Origin: Glutamicibacter sp. JC586
GTDB taxonomy: Bacteria > Actinomycetota > Actinomycetes > Actinomycetales > Micrococcaceae
DNA length: 64,000 nucleotides
Assembly (NCBI RefSeq): GCF_009805585.1
Contig: NZ_VHIN01000010.1
Location: 310,001-374,000 of the forward strand
Direction: 5' to 3'
The position numbers were made by a program, and so were the translations under genes. The notes beneath the pieces are model-generated. The model saw only the letters and a list, made by a program, of their open reading frames with translations. It made no database searches and was not told where the DNA came from. Below are positions 17,401 to 25,991 of this stretch, piece after piece. How positions within the stretch are numbered: the first letter of the stretch is position 1; every line of letters begins with the position of its first letter.

Positions 17401-17987
17401 ACCTTGATGGACACGTAGTCAACGTCATCGCGCTCTAGCAGCGTGGTGGTTCCTTCTAAACGGCGGGCGGCTTCGCCTTCGCCCAGGATTGCTTCTCCCA
17501 GCAGGTTCACGTTCAGGTTTACACCTTCACGCTTGATCTTCTTGATTGCCCCGCCCAGTTTCGCCTCCGACGCATCAATGATCAGGTGGCCGACCATTTC
17601 GCGTAAGACCTTGCGGGCGATAGGGACAACTACCTGTGGCACTACCGGCGCCATAACGCCCCCTAAGCCCACAGCTTTGCGCATGTACCAAGGAAGGAAG
17701 CTCGGAACCTTGGGGGCCAGCTTTTTCAAGTTGGCTGCAGCCACACTCAAGTCCTCGGGACGGATGACGCCGTCAACAAATCCCACGGTGAAGTCCAATC
17801 CGTTGGGATCTTTGAGCACACCGGCCAAGCGGGCCGCCGCAGCATCAACCGGATAGTCGGATGCTTCGGTGAGCCAGCGGCGCACCAGCGCAATCACTTC
17901 ATCGGCAAGTTCTGCCGGCGAGGTCAGCGGGTTGCCCTCAGCATCAAGCGCTGCAGGCACGGTGTGCTGGGTGGAGAGAGAAGACAA
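14469..17987 (-). CDS. putA: Bifunctional proline dehydrogenase / L-glutamate gamma-semialdehyde dehydrogenase
   Basis: A 1172-aa PutA that oxidises proline to glutamate in two steps. The FAD-dependent PRODH barrel is in about residues 1-480 (DYVSIKVSS, INLDMEEYKDLELT, IVLQAYLPDA, RVVKGANLPME). The aldehyde dehydrogenase domain follows at about 520-1020, with VVTPPWNFPMAIP, catalytic Cys in GHAGQKCSAASLV, and the NAD site around LTGGYETAELF. A C-terminal 150-residue segment is less conserved. There is no DNA-binding ribbon-helix-helix at the N-terminus, so unlike enteric PutA it is not a repressor. It is divergent from a LysR gene and close to putP, forming a proline-use module. Confidence 0.96.
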   Translation of the reverse strand: MSSLSTQHTVPAALDAEGNPLTSPAELADEVIALVRRWLTEASDYPVDAAAARLAGVLKDPNGLDFTVGFVDGVIRPEDLSVAAANLKKLAPKVPSFLPWYMRKAVGLGGVMAPVVPQVVVPIARKVLREMVGHLIIDASEAKLGGAIKKIKREGVNLNVNLLGEAILGEGEAARRLEGTTTLLERDDVDYVSIKVSSTVAPHNHWAFDEAVEHIVEKLSPLYAHAVNHPKKKFINLDMEEYKDLELTIAVFTKILSKPEFKDLAAGIVLQAYLPDALAAMIELQEFSAARVAQGGAPIKVRVVKGANLPMETMEADIHNWPLATWHSKQDSDTSYKSVLEYALRPEHVKNVRIGVAGHNLFDVALAWLLAKSRNVADGIEFEMLLGMATGQAEAVRKEVGSLLLYTPVVHPQEFDVAIAYLIRRLEEGASQENFMSAVFELSKNEQLFEREKNRFLASLEAMTDQVPAPHRVQDRTSDDPTLAERVAGLADGSTDFFNTPDTDPDLSQNRNWGREILSKMQDSPLGKDLVKANTINAAGELDEAIAMGVDASSDWQAMGSAQRAEILHRAGQLFEERRATLLEVLGSECGKTIDQGDVEISEAIDFAHYYSQLGRELDQVDGATYVPSKLTVVTPPWNFPMAIPAGSTLSALASGSAVIIKPATQAARVGSVMVQCLWDAGVPKDVLQLVFVGDRSLGQQLVSDERVDRLILTGGYETAELFRSFRKDLPLLAETSGKNAIIVTPHADLDLAARDVVQSAFGHAGQKCSAASLVVLVGSVAESRRFNNQLIDAVKSLKVGYPWNPESQMGPLIGEPGEKLKRGLTTLGKGERWEVEPQQLDDSGKLYSPGVRYGVQRGSEYHLTEYFGPILGVMTAETLEEAVQMVNEVDYGLTSGLHSLDRGEMAYWMDNIQAGNIYVNRGITGAIVQRQPFGGWKKSAIGAGTKAGGPNYLIGMGSWNDAPVNDTAALSRFDERLLAAAQLDEPQTQWLTAALGSDKYWWNAEFNKAKDRSGLQAERNVFRYCSVEVTVRFEQESSSHGLAEALRVAAAGVAAGSRVRLSLAGELSAQVRAVLAEHSVTVVREDADQFATYAAKLAAKTGPDSAARIRLIGGSVKAVAQATDGKPDVAIYASPVTGAGRVELLPFLHEQAVSITAHRFGTPNHLSDGLI

Positions 17988-18211
17988 TTAGTGGTCCCTT
18001 CGATGCAAAGTTATTCAGTCTGGGTTCGGCACCGAACGTTGATGTCGTTATGGCTTTTGTTGCGTTGATTTCCGCAGAAAAAGCTGTGTGCAAGTTCGAG
18101 TATGAACCTAAGTTGCGTTAAGCAAAAGTGAACAAATCCGAAGATATTTATTCGGGTTTGCTAATGTATCTTTACGCCTCAAATCTTCCCCAACCGAACG
18201 GCGGAAAAACC

Positions 18212-19201
18212 GTGCTTGAACTGCGACGTTTACGACTTCTCCGCGAACTGAGTATCCGCGGAACCATCGCCGAAGTGGCTGACTCCCTGAGCTATTCCCC
18301 CTCGTCGGTTTCACAGCAGCTGAGTCAATTGGAATCGGAAGTTGGAGTAGAACTGCTGCGCCGCACCGGACGCACCCTCAAACTCACCGCTCAGGCCCAA
18401 CTACTGGTGACACACACCGAAACCCTGCTCGAAGCCATGGAGCACGCCGAGGCAGATCTGGCTGGCACCATGTCTACCGTGGCAGGCACAGTACGTCTGG
18501 CCGTCTTCCAAACTGCCATGCTCGCACTCATGCCACCGGTCTTGCGCGAAATGCGCGAAAAATTCCCTGACTTGCGGGTTGAAATGAGCCAGCAGGAACC
18601 CGCCGACGCACTGCAAGAAACCAGTAGCCGCAGCTTTGACCTCGTGGTTGCAGAGCAATATTCCGGGCACTCCGCCCCGCACTATTCAAACCTTGACCGC
18701 AGGGTTTTGACGCACGACCCGATCCGTTTGGCGCTTCCGGTCCTAGGCGCCCCGGGCAACGAAGCCTTTGACCAAGTCACAATCTTGGAGCATGCAGCCA
18801 GTCTGCCGTGGGTCGTTGAACCCGATGGCGCCGCCAGTCGACACTGGGCGTTACAAGCTTGCCGCCTGGCTGGATTTGAGCCCGATCTTCGCTACGAAAC
18901 CGCCGACTTGCAGGCCCACGTGGAGCTGGTGCAAACCGGAAATGCCGTGGCCATGTTGCCGGATCTGGTGTTGCGTGCCAATCACAGCACCTTGCGCACA
19001 GTGGATTTACCCGGTGCTCCAGCCCGCACCATCTTCACCGCAATGAGACGCTCCTCTACCAAGTCACCGGGCATTCAAGCGGTGCGTCAGATGCTGCACG
19101 CGCAGCCCGGAATGAGTGATGCAAACGACTCTGTAATTTTGGCTACACCCCAAGACTTCGATACGGTCGATGAGGAAAAAGCATCATCAAGACAGAAATG
19201 A
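18212..19201 (+). CDS. LysR family regulator, probable control of proline genes
   Basis: About 329 aa. The HTH reads ELRRLRLLRELSIRGTIAEVADSLSYSPSSVSQQL, the form typical of actinobacterial LysR proteins that start ML/VELRRL. For that reason I chose the GTG at 18212 (GGCGG upstream) over the longer frame from 18128, which adds 28 unlike residues. The effector domain runs to about residue 290, and the tail is Asp/Glu/Ser-rich. It sits between divergent putA and co-directional putP, so it is the obvious candidate regulator of proline catabolism. That is inferred from position only. Confidence 0.85.
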   Translation: MLELRRLRLLRELSIRGTIAEVADSLSYSPSSVSQQLSQLESEVGVELLRRTGRTLKLTAQAQLLVTHTETLLEAMEHAEADLAGTMSTVAGTVRLAVFQTAMLALMPPVLREMREKFPDLRVEMSQQEPADALQETSSRSFDLVVAEQYSGHSAPHYSNLDRRVLTHDPIRLALPVLGAPGNEAFDQVTILEHAASLPWVVEPDGAASRHWALQACRLAGFEPDLRYETADLQAHVELVQTGNAVAMLPDLVLRANHSTLRTVDLPGAPARTIFTAMRRSSTKSPGIQAVRQMLHAQPGMSDANDSVILATPQDFDTVDEEKASSRQK

Positions 19202-19308
19202 CACTTGCGACAAAGCGAACAATTCGTGTCATAGTGGTGACTCGCACCACTTGAATCCGCGTTCCGGATTACGTCAACGATCCGGGACAGCAACGGTAAT
19301 GAGGAACT

Positions 19309-20814
19309 ATGTCCGACCAGACCTTCCAGATGATTGCGATCGCAATTTACATGGCCGCCATGCTTGGCATCGGCTATATTGCGTATCGCCGAACCAACAA
19401 TATCGACGACTACATGCTGGCCGACCGTGGCCTAAAACCCTGGGTAGCCGCACTTTCTGCCGGCGCCTCCGACATGTCCGGATGGCTGCTCATGGGCCTT
19501 CCCGGAGCGATCTACCTCGGCGGATTGCACGAAGCCTGGATCGCCATCGGCCTTTTGATTGGCGCGTGGCTGAACTGGAAGTTTGTCGCTCCGCGACTTC
19601 GTTCCTACACCGCCATTTCCGATAACGCGATCACCATTCCGAGCTTCTTCGAGAAGCGATTGAAGGATAATGCGCACCTATTGCGCATCGGATCATCCCT
19701 GATCATCTTGGTGTTCTTCACCTTCTATGTCTCTTCAGGCATGGTGGCCGCCGGAAAGTTCTTCGATAGTTCCTTCGGCTGGCCGTACCTGACAGGTATG
19801 TTCTTTGTTGCGGTCATTACCCTGCTCTACACCCTCTTCGGCGGCTTCCTCGGAGCGTCCTTGACCGACATGGTGCAGGGCATCTTGATGTTCGCCGCGT
19901 TGATCGCAGTGCCGATTGTTGCGGTGATTCGCATGGGCGATATCCAGACCCTTGGCTCCCGCATCACTACGACTAACCCTGATGCCTTTAACCTGTTCTC
20001 ATCCTTCAATGACAACAACTGGGCTTTGGCCGCCGTGGCGATCTTCTCCACCGCAGCATGGGGTTTTGGTTACTTTGGCCAGCCACACATCATCGTTCGT
20101 TTCATGGCGTTGCGCTCCCCAGGTGAAGCCAAGGCTGCCCGCGGTATCGGCATGAGCTGGATGTTCTTGACCACCTTGGGTGCGGTACTGACCGCGCTGA
20201 TTGGCATCGTCTACTTCGCGAAGTCACCGCTGGATAAGTCTTCCAGCGAGTCGGTCTTCTTGCTGCTCAGCCAGATCTTCTTCCACCCGTTGATTGCCGG
20301 ATTGGTGCTGGCCGCCGTGCTGGCAGCGATCATGTCCACCATGTCTTCACAGTTGATCGTTTGTTCCTCGGCTTTGGTAGAGGACCTGTACAACATCACC
20401 GGCCGCAAGGCTTCACCAAAAGCCTTGGTCAACCTTGGCCGTGGCGGAGTTCTGCTGATCGCCGTCATCGCAGCGCTGCTGGCATTGAACCCGAACTCCT
20501 CAATCTTGGAACTCGTGTCCTTCGCATGGGCTGGCTTCGGCGCAGCCTTCGGTCCAATCGTCTTGCTGGCACTGTACTGGCGCAAGCTGACCGCGGTAGG
20601 CGGATTCGCCGGCATGGTATCCGGCGCAGTGGTGGTCTTCATCTGGGGCAACATCGACGCGTTGTCTTCTGCGATGTATGAAATCGTTCCAGGTTTTGCT
20701 GTCGCACTGGTGGTCGCCTGGTTGGTCTCTCGGGCCACCTACCGTCCGAACCCAACCATCGATGCGGAATTCTCCGAGATGGAAAAGGAAGTTGGAGCCA
20801 AGGTTACTGCCTAG
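19309..20814 (+). CDS. putP: Sodium/proline symporter
   Basis: A 501-aa sodium:solute symporter (SSF family) with about 13 membrane helices. Typical PutP segments are visible: YMLADRGLKPWVAALSAGASDMSGWLLMGLPGA near residue 35, FGGFLGASLTDMVQG, WGFGYFGQPHIIVRFMA and the helix AAVLAAIMSTMSSQLIVCSSALVEDLY that carries sodium ligands. It imports proline with sodium. It has a GAGGAAC ribosome site and is followed by a strong terminator. It lies next to the LysR gene and near putA, so uptake and oxidation of proline are encoded together. Confidence 0.95.
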   Translation: MSDQTFQMIAIAIYMAAMLGIGYIAYRRTNNIDDYMLADRGLKPWVAALSAGASDMSGWLLMGLPGAIYLGGLHEAWIAIGLLIGAWLNWKFVAPRLRSYTAISDNAITIPSFFEKRLKDNAHLLRIGSSLIILVFFTFYVSSGMVAAGKFFDSSFGWPYLTGMFFVAVITLLYTLFGGFLGASLTDMVQGILMFAALIAVPIVAVIRMGDIQTLGSRITTTNPDAFNLFSSFNDNNWALAAVAIFSTAAWGFGYFGQPHIIVRFMALRSPGEAKAARGIGMSWMFLTTLGAVLTALIGIVYFAKSPLDKSSSESVFLLLSQIFFHPLIAGLVLAAVLAAIMSTMSSQLIVCSSALVEDLYNITGRKASPKALVNLGRGGVLLIAVIAALLALNPNSSILELVSFAWAGFGAAFGPIVLLALYWRKLTAVGGFAGMVSGAVVVFIWGNIDALSSAMYEIVPGFAVALVVAWLVSRATYRPNPTIDAEFSEMEKEVGAKVTA

Positions 20815-20829
20815 CATTACTTCCGCGAG

Positions 20830-20864
20830 CTCCCCTGTCCACAGTTAGTGGCAGGGGAGTTTTT
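20830..20864 (+). terminator. Terminator after putP
   Basis: CTCCCCTG pairs with CAGGGGAG, with an inner CCAC/GTGG pair, followed by TTTTT. It marks the end of the proline module; the IS graveyard begins about 20 bp further on. Confidence 0.92.
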
Positions 20865-20881
20865 CATGCCCTTATCCGGGG

Positions 20882-21624
20882 AAAACTAGCCCAGATTTTT
20901 CATCTAGGTTCTGACGCCCACCATGATCCGATGCACAGGACCACTGGTGGACGTATCAGCACCCTGCCCACGACAAAAAGCGCCTGAACCACCAGCGCAG
21001 GGTGCCAAGCTCCACCTACCTGGACTGAAATGATCTTTCAAAAACAAAGAACCAAGACGACGGCCATGACCAGGTCAGGTAGCCAGTTCACCATGCCGCC
21101 ACAGCTGGAACAGCAAACCAATATTCTGGTGAAGCTGAAATAGTAGCTGCACTTCCTGTGCACTTTCATGGATCAGTAGCCGGCGCTGCCGGCCACCAGA
21201 AACGATTTTCCCCGCCATGAAAAACAGCCGGTACCGCCACCGCTTCACATCCCAACAACCTGCCTCATGCCCGCCAGGCAGCGCAGCAAGTTGCAGCCAC
21301 GACACCAAATTCAGTGCGAACATCGCCAAGTCCGCCCAGGCCTGGTTCGCGGCAAAAGACCAATACGGCAGCTTGCCCAACCCCGTATTCTTCAACGTCT
21401 TGATCCTGTTTTCACACCGACCCCGCGCACGATGCCTCGCGTCAAGAAACGCCACGTTGAACCGCGGACTGTTGGTCAAGAACGCCGTCACTCGGTTCCC
21501 ATCCTTATCGAACAAGTTCGCCCTGGCACCAGGATGCATCGGCTCAGCACGCAAATGAATCCGAGTCCCAGACGGGTAGTCCTTGAGCTCCATGACCTTG
21601 CTCGCGTCAATCACCCACGCGTTA
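20882..21624 (-). mobile_element. IS1380-family 3' relic (copy A)
   Basis: The left end AAAACTAGCCCAGATTTTTCATC matches, with few changes, the left end of the intact IS1380 at 32490. The copy is cut at 21624, where the IS3 element begins, so the 5' half of the element is missing. Confidence 0.88.
21075..21624 (-). pseudogene. IS1380-family transposase, C-terminal fragment
   Basis: About 183 residues, starting at AWVIDASKVMELKDYP, align almost residue for residue with the C-terminal third of the intact transposase at 32680-34116 (shared FNVAFLDARHRARGRCENRIKTLK, AALPGGHEA, WDVKRWRYRLF). The N-terminal two thirds, including the first DDE residues, are lost at the IS3 junction. The divergence (for example SGTRIHLRAEPMHPGARA against PGTRIYLRAEPLHPGAKA) shows it is a different IS1380 isoform, not a recent duplicate. 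Confidence 0.9.
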
Positions 21625-21650
21625 GGGTCTGCTGAAGGTTTGGTTGACAC
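21625..21650 (+). repeat. IS3 terminal inverted repeat, left
   Basis: Perfect reverse complement of 22880-22905 over 26 bp. Confidence 0.93.
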
Positions 21651-21656
21651 CAAGGC

Positions 21657-22537
21657 TCATGCTGCCAGAGCGACAGACTCGATCATTCTAGCCTCGAACT
21701 GGATCGGGGTCATTTTACCCAACCCTCGTTGTTTGCGCTTGCGGTGATACTTCCCCTCCAGCCACCCAATAACGGCCAAGCGAAGTTGTTGGCGGGAGGA
21801 CCACCATCGGCGGTCCAGGACGTTCTTCTGAAGCAAGCTGAAGAACGACTCCATGGCGGCATTGTCACCGGCTGCCCCGACCCGGCCCATCGAACCGACC
21901 AGCCCATGACGTTCTAACGCCTGGGTGAATTTCCTGGACCGGAATTGGCTACCGCGGTCGCTGTGGACCTTGACCCCGCGCGGGTACCCACGATGGGCCA
22001 CAGCCATTTCCACGGCGTTGACCGCCAGCTGGGCCTTCATCCTTGAGTCCATCGAATACCCCACGATCCGGTTACTGAACACGTCCTTGATCGCACACAA
22101 GTACAGTTTTCCCTCGCTCGTAGGGTGCTCGGTATTATCGGTCAGCCACAACTGGTTAGGCTGATCAGCGGTGAACTTCCGCCGCACCAAATCGTCATGC
22201 ACCGCAGGGCCCGCCGGGACGTGCTTGCGTTTGCGCTTGCTGATCACAGAACGGATCCCCCTGGCGGCACAACCGCCACACCCGGCGCTCTGAGACCTGG
22301 TATCCGGCGTCTTCCAGATCATCCGCAAGGACTCGGTAACCACCTTCGGGATCCTCCTCGTCAAGCTCGTGCACCTTGGCCATCAACTCCCGCTCTTCGA
22401 CTTCTCGAGCGGAGACGGGGTTCTTCAGCCACTTGTAGTACGCCTGGGTACTGAATCCCAAGACCTAAGCACGTCACCGCCACAGGAATGCGCTTCCTGC
22501 CTGATCTGGCGGCCAATTCTCGGACGAGCGGGCCCAT
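21657..22537 (-). pseudogene. IS3-family transposase orfB, two frameshifts
   Basis: Read in pieces: MGPLVRELAARSGRKRIPVAVTC from ATG 22537, then a shift near 22470 into VLGFSTQAYYKWLKNP, then a second shift near 22250 into the main catalytic part. That part contains LWLTDNTEHP, KVHSDRGSQF and NAAMESFFSLLQKN, so the three DDE acids survive. The orfB start overlaps the orfA stop (TAATG). Because the shifts are not at a usual slippery site, they look like decay rather than programmed frameshifting. Confidence 0.87.
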
Positions 22538-22827
22538 TATTTTGGGGAGCGAATATGCGGCTGCGAAAGATAGGCTGCGGCCTTGCGCACCACTTCGTTC
22601 TCCAATTCGAGCTCCCTGATGCGTTTGAGAGCTTGGGACATTTCTTTGCGTTCGTCAGCGTCGGAGGACGGGTTCATTCCGTGGGATTGGAAACGGGCGT
22701 CGCGGACCCAAGTTTCCAGTGCGGTCTTTGAGACACCTAGGTCCGCAGCGACTTGCTTCTGGGACATCCCCGACTCCACGAGAGCGACGGCGTCCTTCTT
22801 GAACTCGTAAGTGAAGATTCTTGGCAT
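22537..22827 (-). CDS. IS3-family transposase orfA
   Basis: A 96-aa protein with an HTH (FKKDAVALVESGMSQKQVAADLGVSKTALETWVRDA) and a C-terminal leucine-zipper-like coil (MSQALKRIRELELENEVVRKAAAYL), the normal form of IS3 OrfA, which binds the IS ends. It is intact. The stop overlaps the start of orfB. Confidence 0.93.
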   Translation of the reverse strand: MPRIFTYEFKKDAVALVESGMSQKQVAADLGVSKTALETWVRDARFQSHGMNPSSDADERKEMSQALKRIRELELENEVVRKAAAYLSQPHIRSPK

Positions 22828-22879
22828 GGTGATTGTTTCCTTCGGTTGGGCATAACCATAGCTGGGTTATGCGGTCGAA

Positions 22880-22905
22880 GTGTCAACCAAACCTTCAGCA
22901 GACCC
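22880..22905 (-). repeat. IS3 terminal inverted repeat, right
   Basis: Perfect reverse complement of 21625-21650. Confidence 0.93.
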
Positions 22906-23671
22906 AAATGATCCACACTGACCTTGGCTTTCGGCAGGTTCTCCCGCACTGCTTTCCGGAACTCTGAAGACATATCAATCGCCACGTACGCCACCCGTTG
23001 ACCCAATAACGTGGCCGCTTCTTCAACCAGTTCTTCACTGCTGCACCGCGACGGCCGTCCACAATATCTAAGATCTTTCCGGTGCTCAGATCGGTGAACA
23101 CGATAGACCACGGCTCAATCCTCACCACTTTGCCACCCCTGCCACGTGCGTACCGGACTTTGCGGAACCGGTGCTCATCAATGCCTAACCGGCTTACGAG
23201 CATCCGGTCCACCTCCCCGACCAGTTCACCGACAATGTTGAGCCGGGCCATGACCGTAGGCCATGAAACATCGTGCACTGCCGCGACACGAGAAACAGCG
23301 CGTAGTTCACTGCTCATCTCACTGACAAGTTGTTCAGTGAGCCGGGTGGTGATCCTGCCCCGGAAAGGCAACTGCTCGGTGGATTGCACGAAGGAACGGC
23401 GCGAGCATGCTACTTCTTTGCAGGCCAGGCGTCGCTTGCGAACCATTACTTGCAGGCCATCACCGCCAGCTGGCAGGTCCTTGACCCGGTGGACCGGCCT
23501 AGCCTGGATCCTGGTAGTCAGCACGCCACAGGAAAGGCAGGCAGCTTCGGTAGATATGGGCTCGACAAGTACTTGTCGCCCGGAAGATTCATGGGTGGCA
23601 TCGATGACTCGGTAGTCGTTGAGGTTCAGCAGAATCGACGCAGCGTCGATTAGCCCGGTATCCTTGAACAC
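22906..23671 (-). pseudogene. ISL3-family transposase, N-terminal part, frameshifted and truncated
   Basis: The N-terminal zinc-finger domain (ACLSCGVLTTRIQARPVHRVKDLP, CKEVACSRRSF) and the start of the DDE domain (GIDEHRFRKVRYARG, FTDLSTGKILDIVDGR) are clear. A one-base shift near 22990-23000 moves the frame to VAYVAIDMSSEFRKAVRENLPKAKVSVDH, where the protein ends at the IS3 boundary. The expected FHxxKL and the C-terminal half are missing. The upstream ISL3 terminal repeat survives at 23758-23779. Confidence 0.87.
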
Positions 23672-23757
23672 GGCTCGTAGTTCCTTGCAGATGAATTTGT
23701 TTTAGTCGACATCCATCTTCGCAGAGGGGCTGCGAGCCTTACTTATTTTGGGGTCAT

Positions 23758-23779
23758 CACGCTAAAACTTGAAGAGCCC
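23758..23779 (+). repeat. ISL3 terminal inverted repeat
   Basis: CACGCTAAAACTTGAAGAGC plus CC; read on the other strand it begins GGGCTCTTC, the usual outer tip of ISL3 elements. It lies 87 bp upstream of the transposase relic. A near-identical copy (20 of 22 bases) occurs alone at 28940-28961. Confidence 0.82.
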
Positions 23780-24053
23780 ATTAATGCTATGGGATGGCAG
23801 TGCCAACCAACAATGTTGCGAAAGATTCAGGCGCGCAAGCAATGGACCGAATTCCTGCCTGGATAATTTCAGCAAATAACCTCGGTTAGTTCTGCGTATC
23901 TTGCCAAGATACACGCAAGAATGATCCTATTTCTCCAGAAGAATACTAGGAAACTTTGAGTAAAAAATGACCACAAATCACAACGGTCTGCCGATTTATC
24001 GGATATCATCGAAAGGCACGTATCTTCTGGTCGACACTCGTGAAAGTGAATGG
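23780..24053. other. Non-coding region between the ISL3 end and the repeat-protein gene
   Basis: About 270 bp without a supportable gene, AT-richer by eye than the core genes. It must hold the promoter of the exported protein at 24054. No clear -35/-10 pair or hairpin was found. Confidence 0.4.
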
Positions 24054-25424
24054 ATGAAACTCGTCAAATCAATGGTGCCAGTCGCTGCCATTGTTTCCTT
24101 AGCCGCGGGGCTATTCGGCGCATCACCTGCCCAAGCAGCGGTAAAGTTACCAGCTGGATGCACCACCCAATATTCTCCTCGGAATAATTCCGAGGTTTTC
24201 TCTTTGGAGTGCAAGACGCTGGCTAAATCGGCAACATTCGCTCAATATGAGAATCTGCAATCACTCATCATAGGGCCAAAGAATAGTGGCGAAAAGTCGA
24301 AGGTTGCGATCACCAGCATTCCCAAACTCCCGGCAGGCCTAACTTACTTGTCGATTAACGCGCCTAAAGTTCAAAGCTATGCCCCCGTGGGACAAATCAA
24401 GAACCTCACGGTGCTCAACCTCGGTAACGGCAGTAGCGGATTGAGTATGAGCACTCTGGCGAAAGCGTCGCCAAAGCTGACCTACTTGGCCATCATGAAT
24501 GCCGCCCCGATTGACTACTCACCGTTAGGCAAACTCAAGCAGCTGCAATCTGTGTATGTTTCAGGTGATCTACCTTCTCAGAAAACTGTCGAAAACCAAT
24601 GGACGAAGGCTAAATATCCGGTAGCACTCAACGGTAGTTTAGTGCTGCCCGTCAATAATGATCAAGTCGATGAACGCGGACGAAAGATTGGCAAGGAATA
24701 CTCCTACGATGCACAGTCAAGGAAGCTTCGGTGGAATGGTTGCTGGAAGGGGCGAGACTACGTTAAGTTCGCTCCGAAGAATCCCGCAACCAAAGAGCAG
24801 CCGCAACTAAAGTCCGCTGGCATCTACTTCAACGGCCCGATCGAGGTTAGCTGCCTCTCCGAGTGGGCCAAGGATTCAAAGGCGAAGCTTCAAATAATGG
24901 GCAAGCCACAGATCGGAAAGACCGTCACCGCAAAGCTTTCCCATTCCAAGGACTACATCGACACATACCAGTGGACCCGCAGCGGCAAGCCGATTAGGGG
25001 TGCCACTAACGCGTCATACAAACTCGTCAAGGCCGATCTAGGTAAGCAGATCTCAGTTACTGCTACAGACAAGATTGACACATTTGGTTTCACTGGTGGG
25101 TCATTCCCCAAAACTGTGCCGTATTCCGTAACCAAAGTTGCGACGAAGAAAGCTCTTTACGGATTCACCACAAAGAAACCAACCACTTCTGGTCAAGCCA
25201 AAGTGGGCAAGAAACTCACGGCAAAGACTGCAAAGTGGGGAGGTTCCCCTACCAGATATGCGTACCAGTGGCTAAGGAACGGTAAGAACATCGGGGGCGC
25301 AACTAAGAGCTCTTACAAACTAGTCCAGGCCGATCGCAATAAAAAAATATCTGTGAGGATGACTGGTTCCAAGAAAAACTACCAGAACGCGTCGGCAACA
25401 TCCGGAACGGTGACTGTGCGCTAG
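24054..25424 (+). CDS. Secreted protein with LRR-like and Ig-like repeats
   Basis: A 456-aa exported protein. The signal peptide is MKLVKSMVPVAAIVSLAAGLFGASPAQA with cleavage after AQA. Residues of about 60-190 contain leucine-rich-like turns (LTYLSINAPKVQSYAPVGQIKNLTVLNLGN, LTYLAIMNAAPIDYSPLGKLKQLQSVYVSG). The C-terminal part has two related repeats (KVGKKLTAKTAKW...YAYQWLRNGKNIGGATKSSYKL; earlier KIGKTVTAKLSHSKDYIDTYQWTRSGKPIRGATNASYKL) of the type found in actinobacterial surface proteins. No LPXTG or GW anchor is seen. The open frame extends upstream to 23967; I chose ATG 24054 because it places the signal peptide at the start. It probably acts in adhesion or binding. Confidence 0.85.
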   Translation: MKLVKSMVPVAAIVSLAAGLFGASPAQAAVKLPAGCTTQYSPRNNSEVFSLECKTLAKSATFAQYENLQSLIIGPKNSGEKSKVAITSIPKLPAGLTYLSINAPKVQSYAPVGQIKNLTVLNLGNGSSGLSMSTLAKASPKLTYLAIMNAAPIDYSPLGKLKQLQSVYVSGDLPSQKTVENQWTKAKYPVALNGSLVLPVNNDQVDERGRKIGKEYSYDAQSRKLRWNGCWKGRDYVKFAPKNPATKEQPQLKSAGIYFNGPIEVSCLSEWAKDSKAKLQIMGKPQIGKTVTAKLSHSKDYIDTYQWTRSGKPIRGATNASYKLVKADLGKQISVTATDKIDTFGFTGGSFPKTVPYSVTKVATKKALYGFTTKKPTTSGQAKVGKKLTAKTAKWGGSPTRYAYQWLRNGKNIGGATKSSYKLVQADRNKKISVRMTGSKKNYQNASATSGTVTVR

Positions 25425-25589
25425 CGGTGATTCGACGCTACGTTTCCTGACCTAGCGGGAGTAACTATCTACGAGTCGGTAGCAACATCAAGACTCTTAC
25501 TGTGGGTTTCTGTTGCGTCACGTCGATATCTCCGGGAACTGAGCCGGTCAAGTTTTTGAGACACAAACTATGATTTTTTCTTATTAAAC

Positions 25590-25870
25590 TCAGGCCGCAT
25601 TAGCCACAGAATTCTGCTCCCAATCCCAGTCCAGAAGCATCCGAGGACTCAATCCACCATTAGCGGTGTGCGGACACTTTCGGTTATACCAAACCTCAAT
25701 GAAGTCCATCACCGCGGTCCGAGCCGCAATCCGACTCGTAAAAGCACGGTGGTTGAGCTGGAATGATGTGGTGATAAATCTCGTACTTAATCGTCGAGAA
25801 CGCTGACTCCGCCATCGCATTATCCCGACGTTAACCGTACGACCCACGAGCATCGCTTTGATCACTGATT
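25590..25870 (-). pseudogene. IS3-family transposase fragment, C-terminal, frameshifted
   Basis: One frame gives RDNAMAESAFSTIKYEIYHH (the DDE glutamate region), and after a shift the next gives RTAVMDFIEVWYNRKCPHTANGGLSPRML, the standard IS3 OrfB C-terminus. Only about 90 codons remain. It is not a copy of the IS3 at 21625, whose C-terminus reads GKYHRKRKQRGLGKMTP. Confidence 0.8.
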
Positions 25871-25991
25871 TCATGACCGTTTTTTGACCGCACTGCTTGA
25901 ATAAAAGCATTCTTGGCCGCTTCCCTTGGATATTCTTACCACGTCAAAGTTCGAACAAGCTCGCTATCACACTCTCACCAAAGGAAACACC

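Larger units (their letters stand above)
21625..22905 (-). mobile_element. IS3-family insertion sequence, 1281 bp, complete ends
   Basis: It is bounded by a 26-bp perfect inverted repeat (21625-21650 and 22880-22905; ends GGGTCTGCTGAAGG). It encodes orfA intact and orfB with two frameshifts. The flanks differ (TTA on the left, AAA on the right), so no target duplication is visible. The left flank is IS1380 and the right flank is ISL3. Confidence 0.92.

Noticed and set aside
14738-17856. Frames on the + strand inside putA
   Set aside because: They are shadows of a long, high-GC gene and lack ribosome sites and recognisable residues.
22195-22461. Programmed -1 frameshift in IS3 orfB
   Set aside because: There is no A-rich slippery heptamer at either shift, and two shifts within orfB are not the usual orfA/orfB arrangement; decay is simpler.
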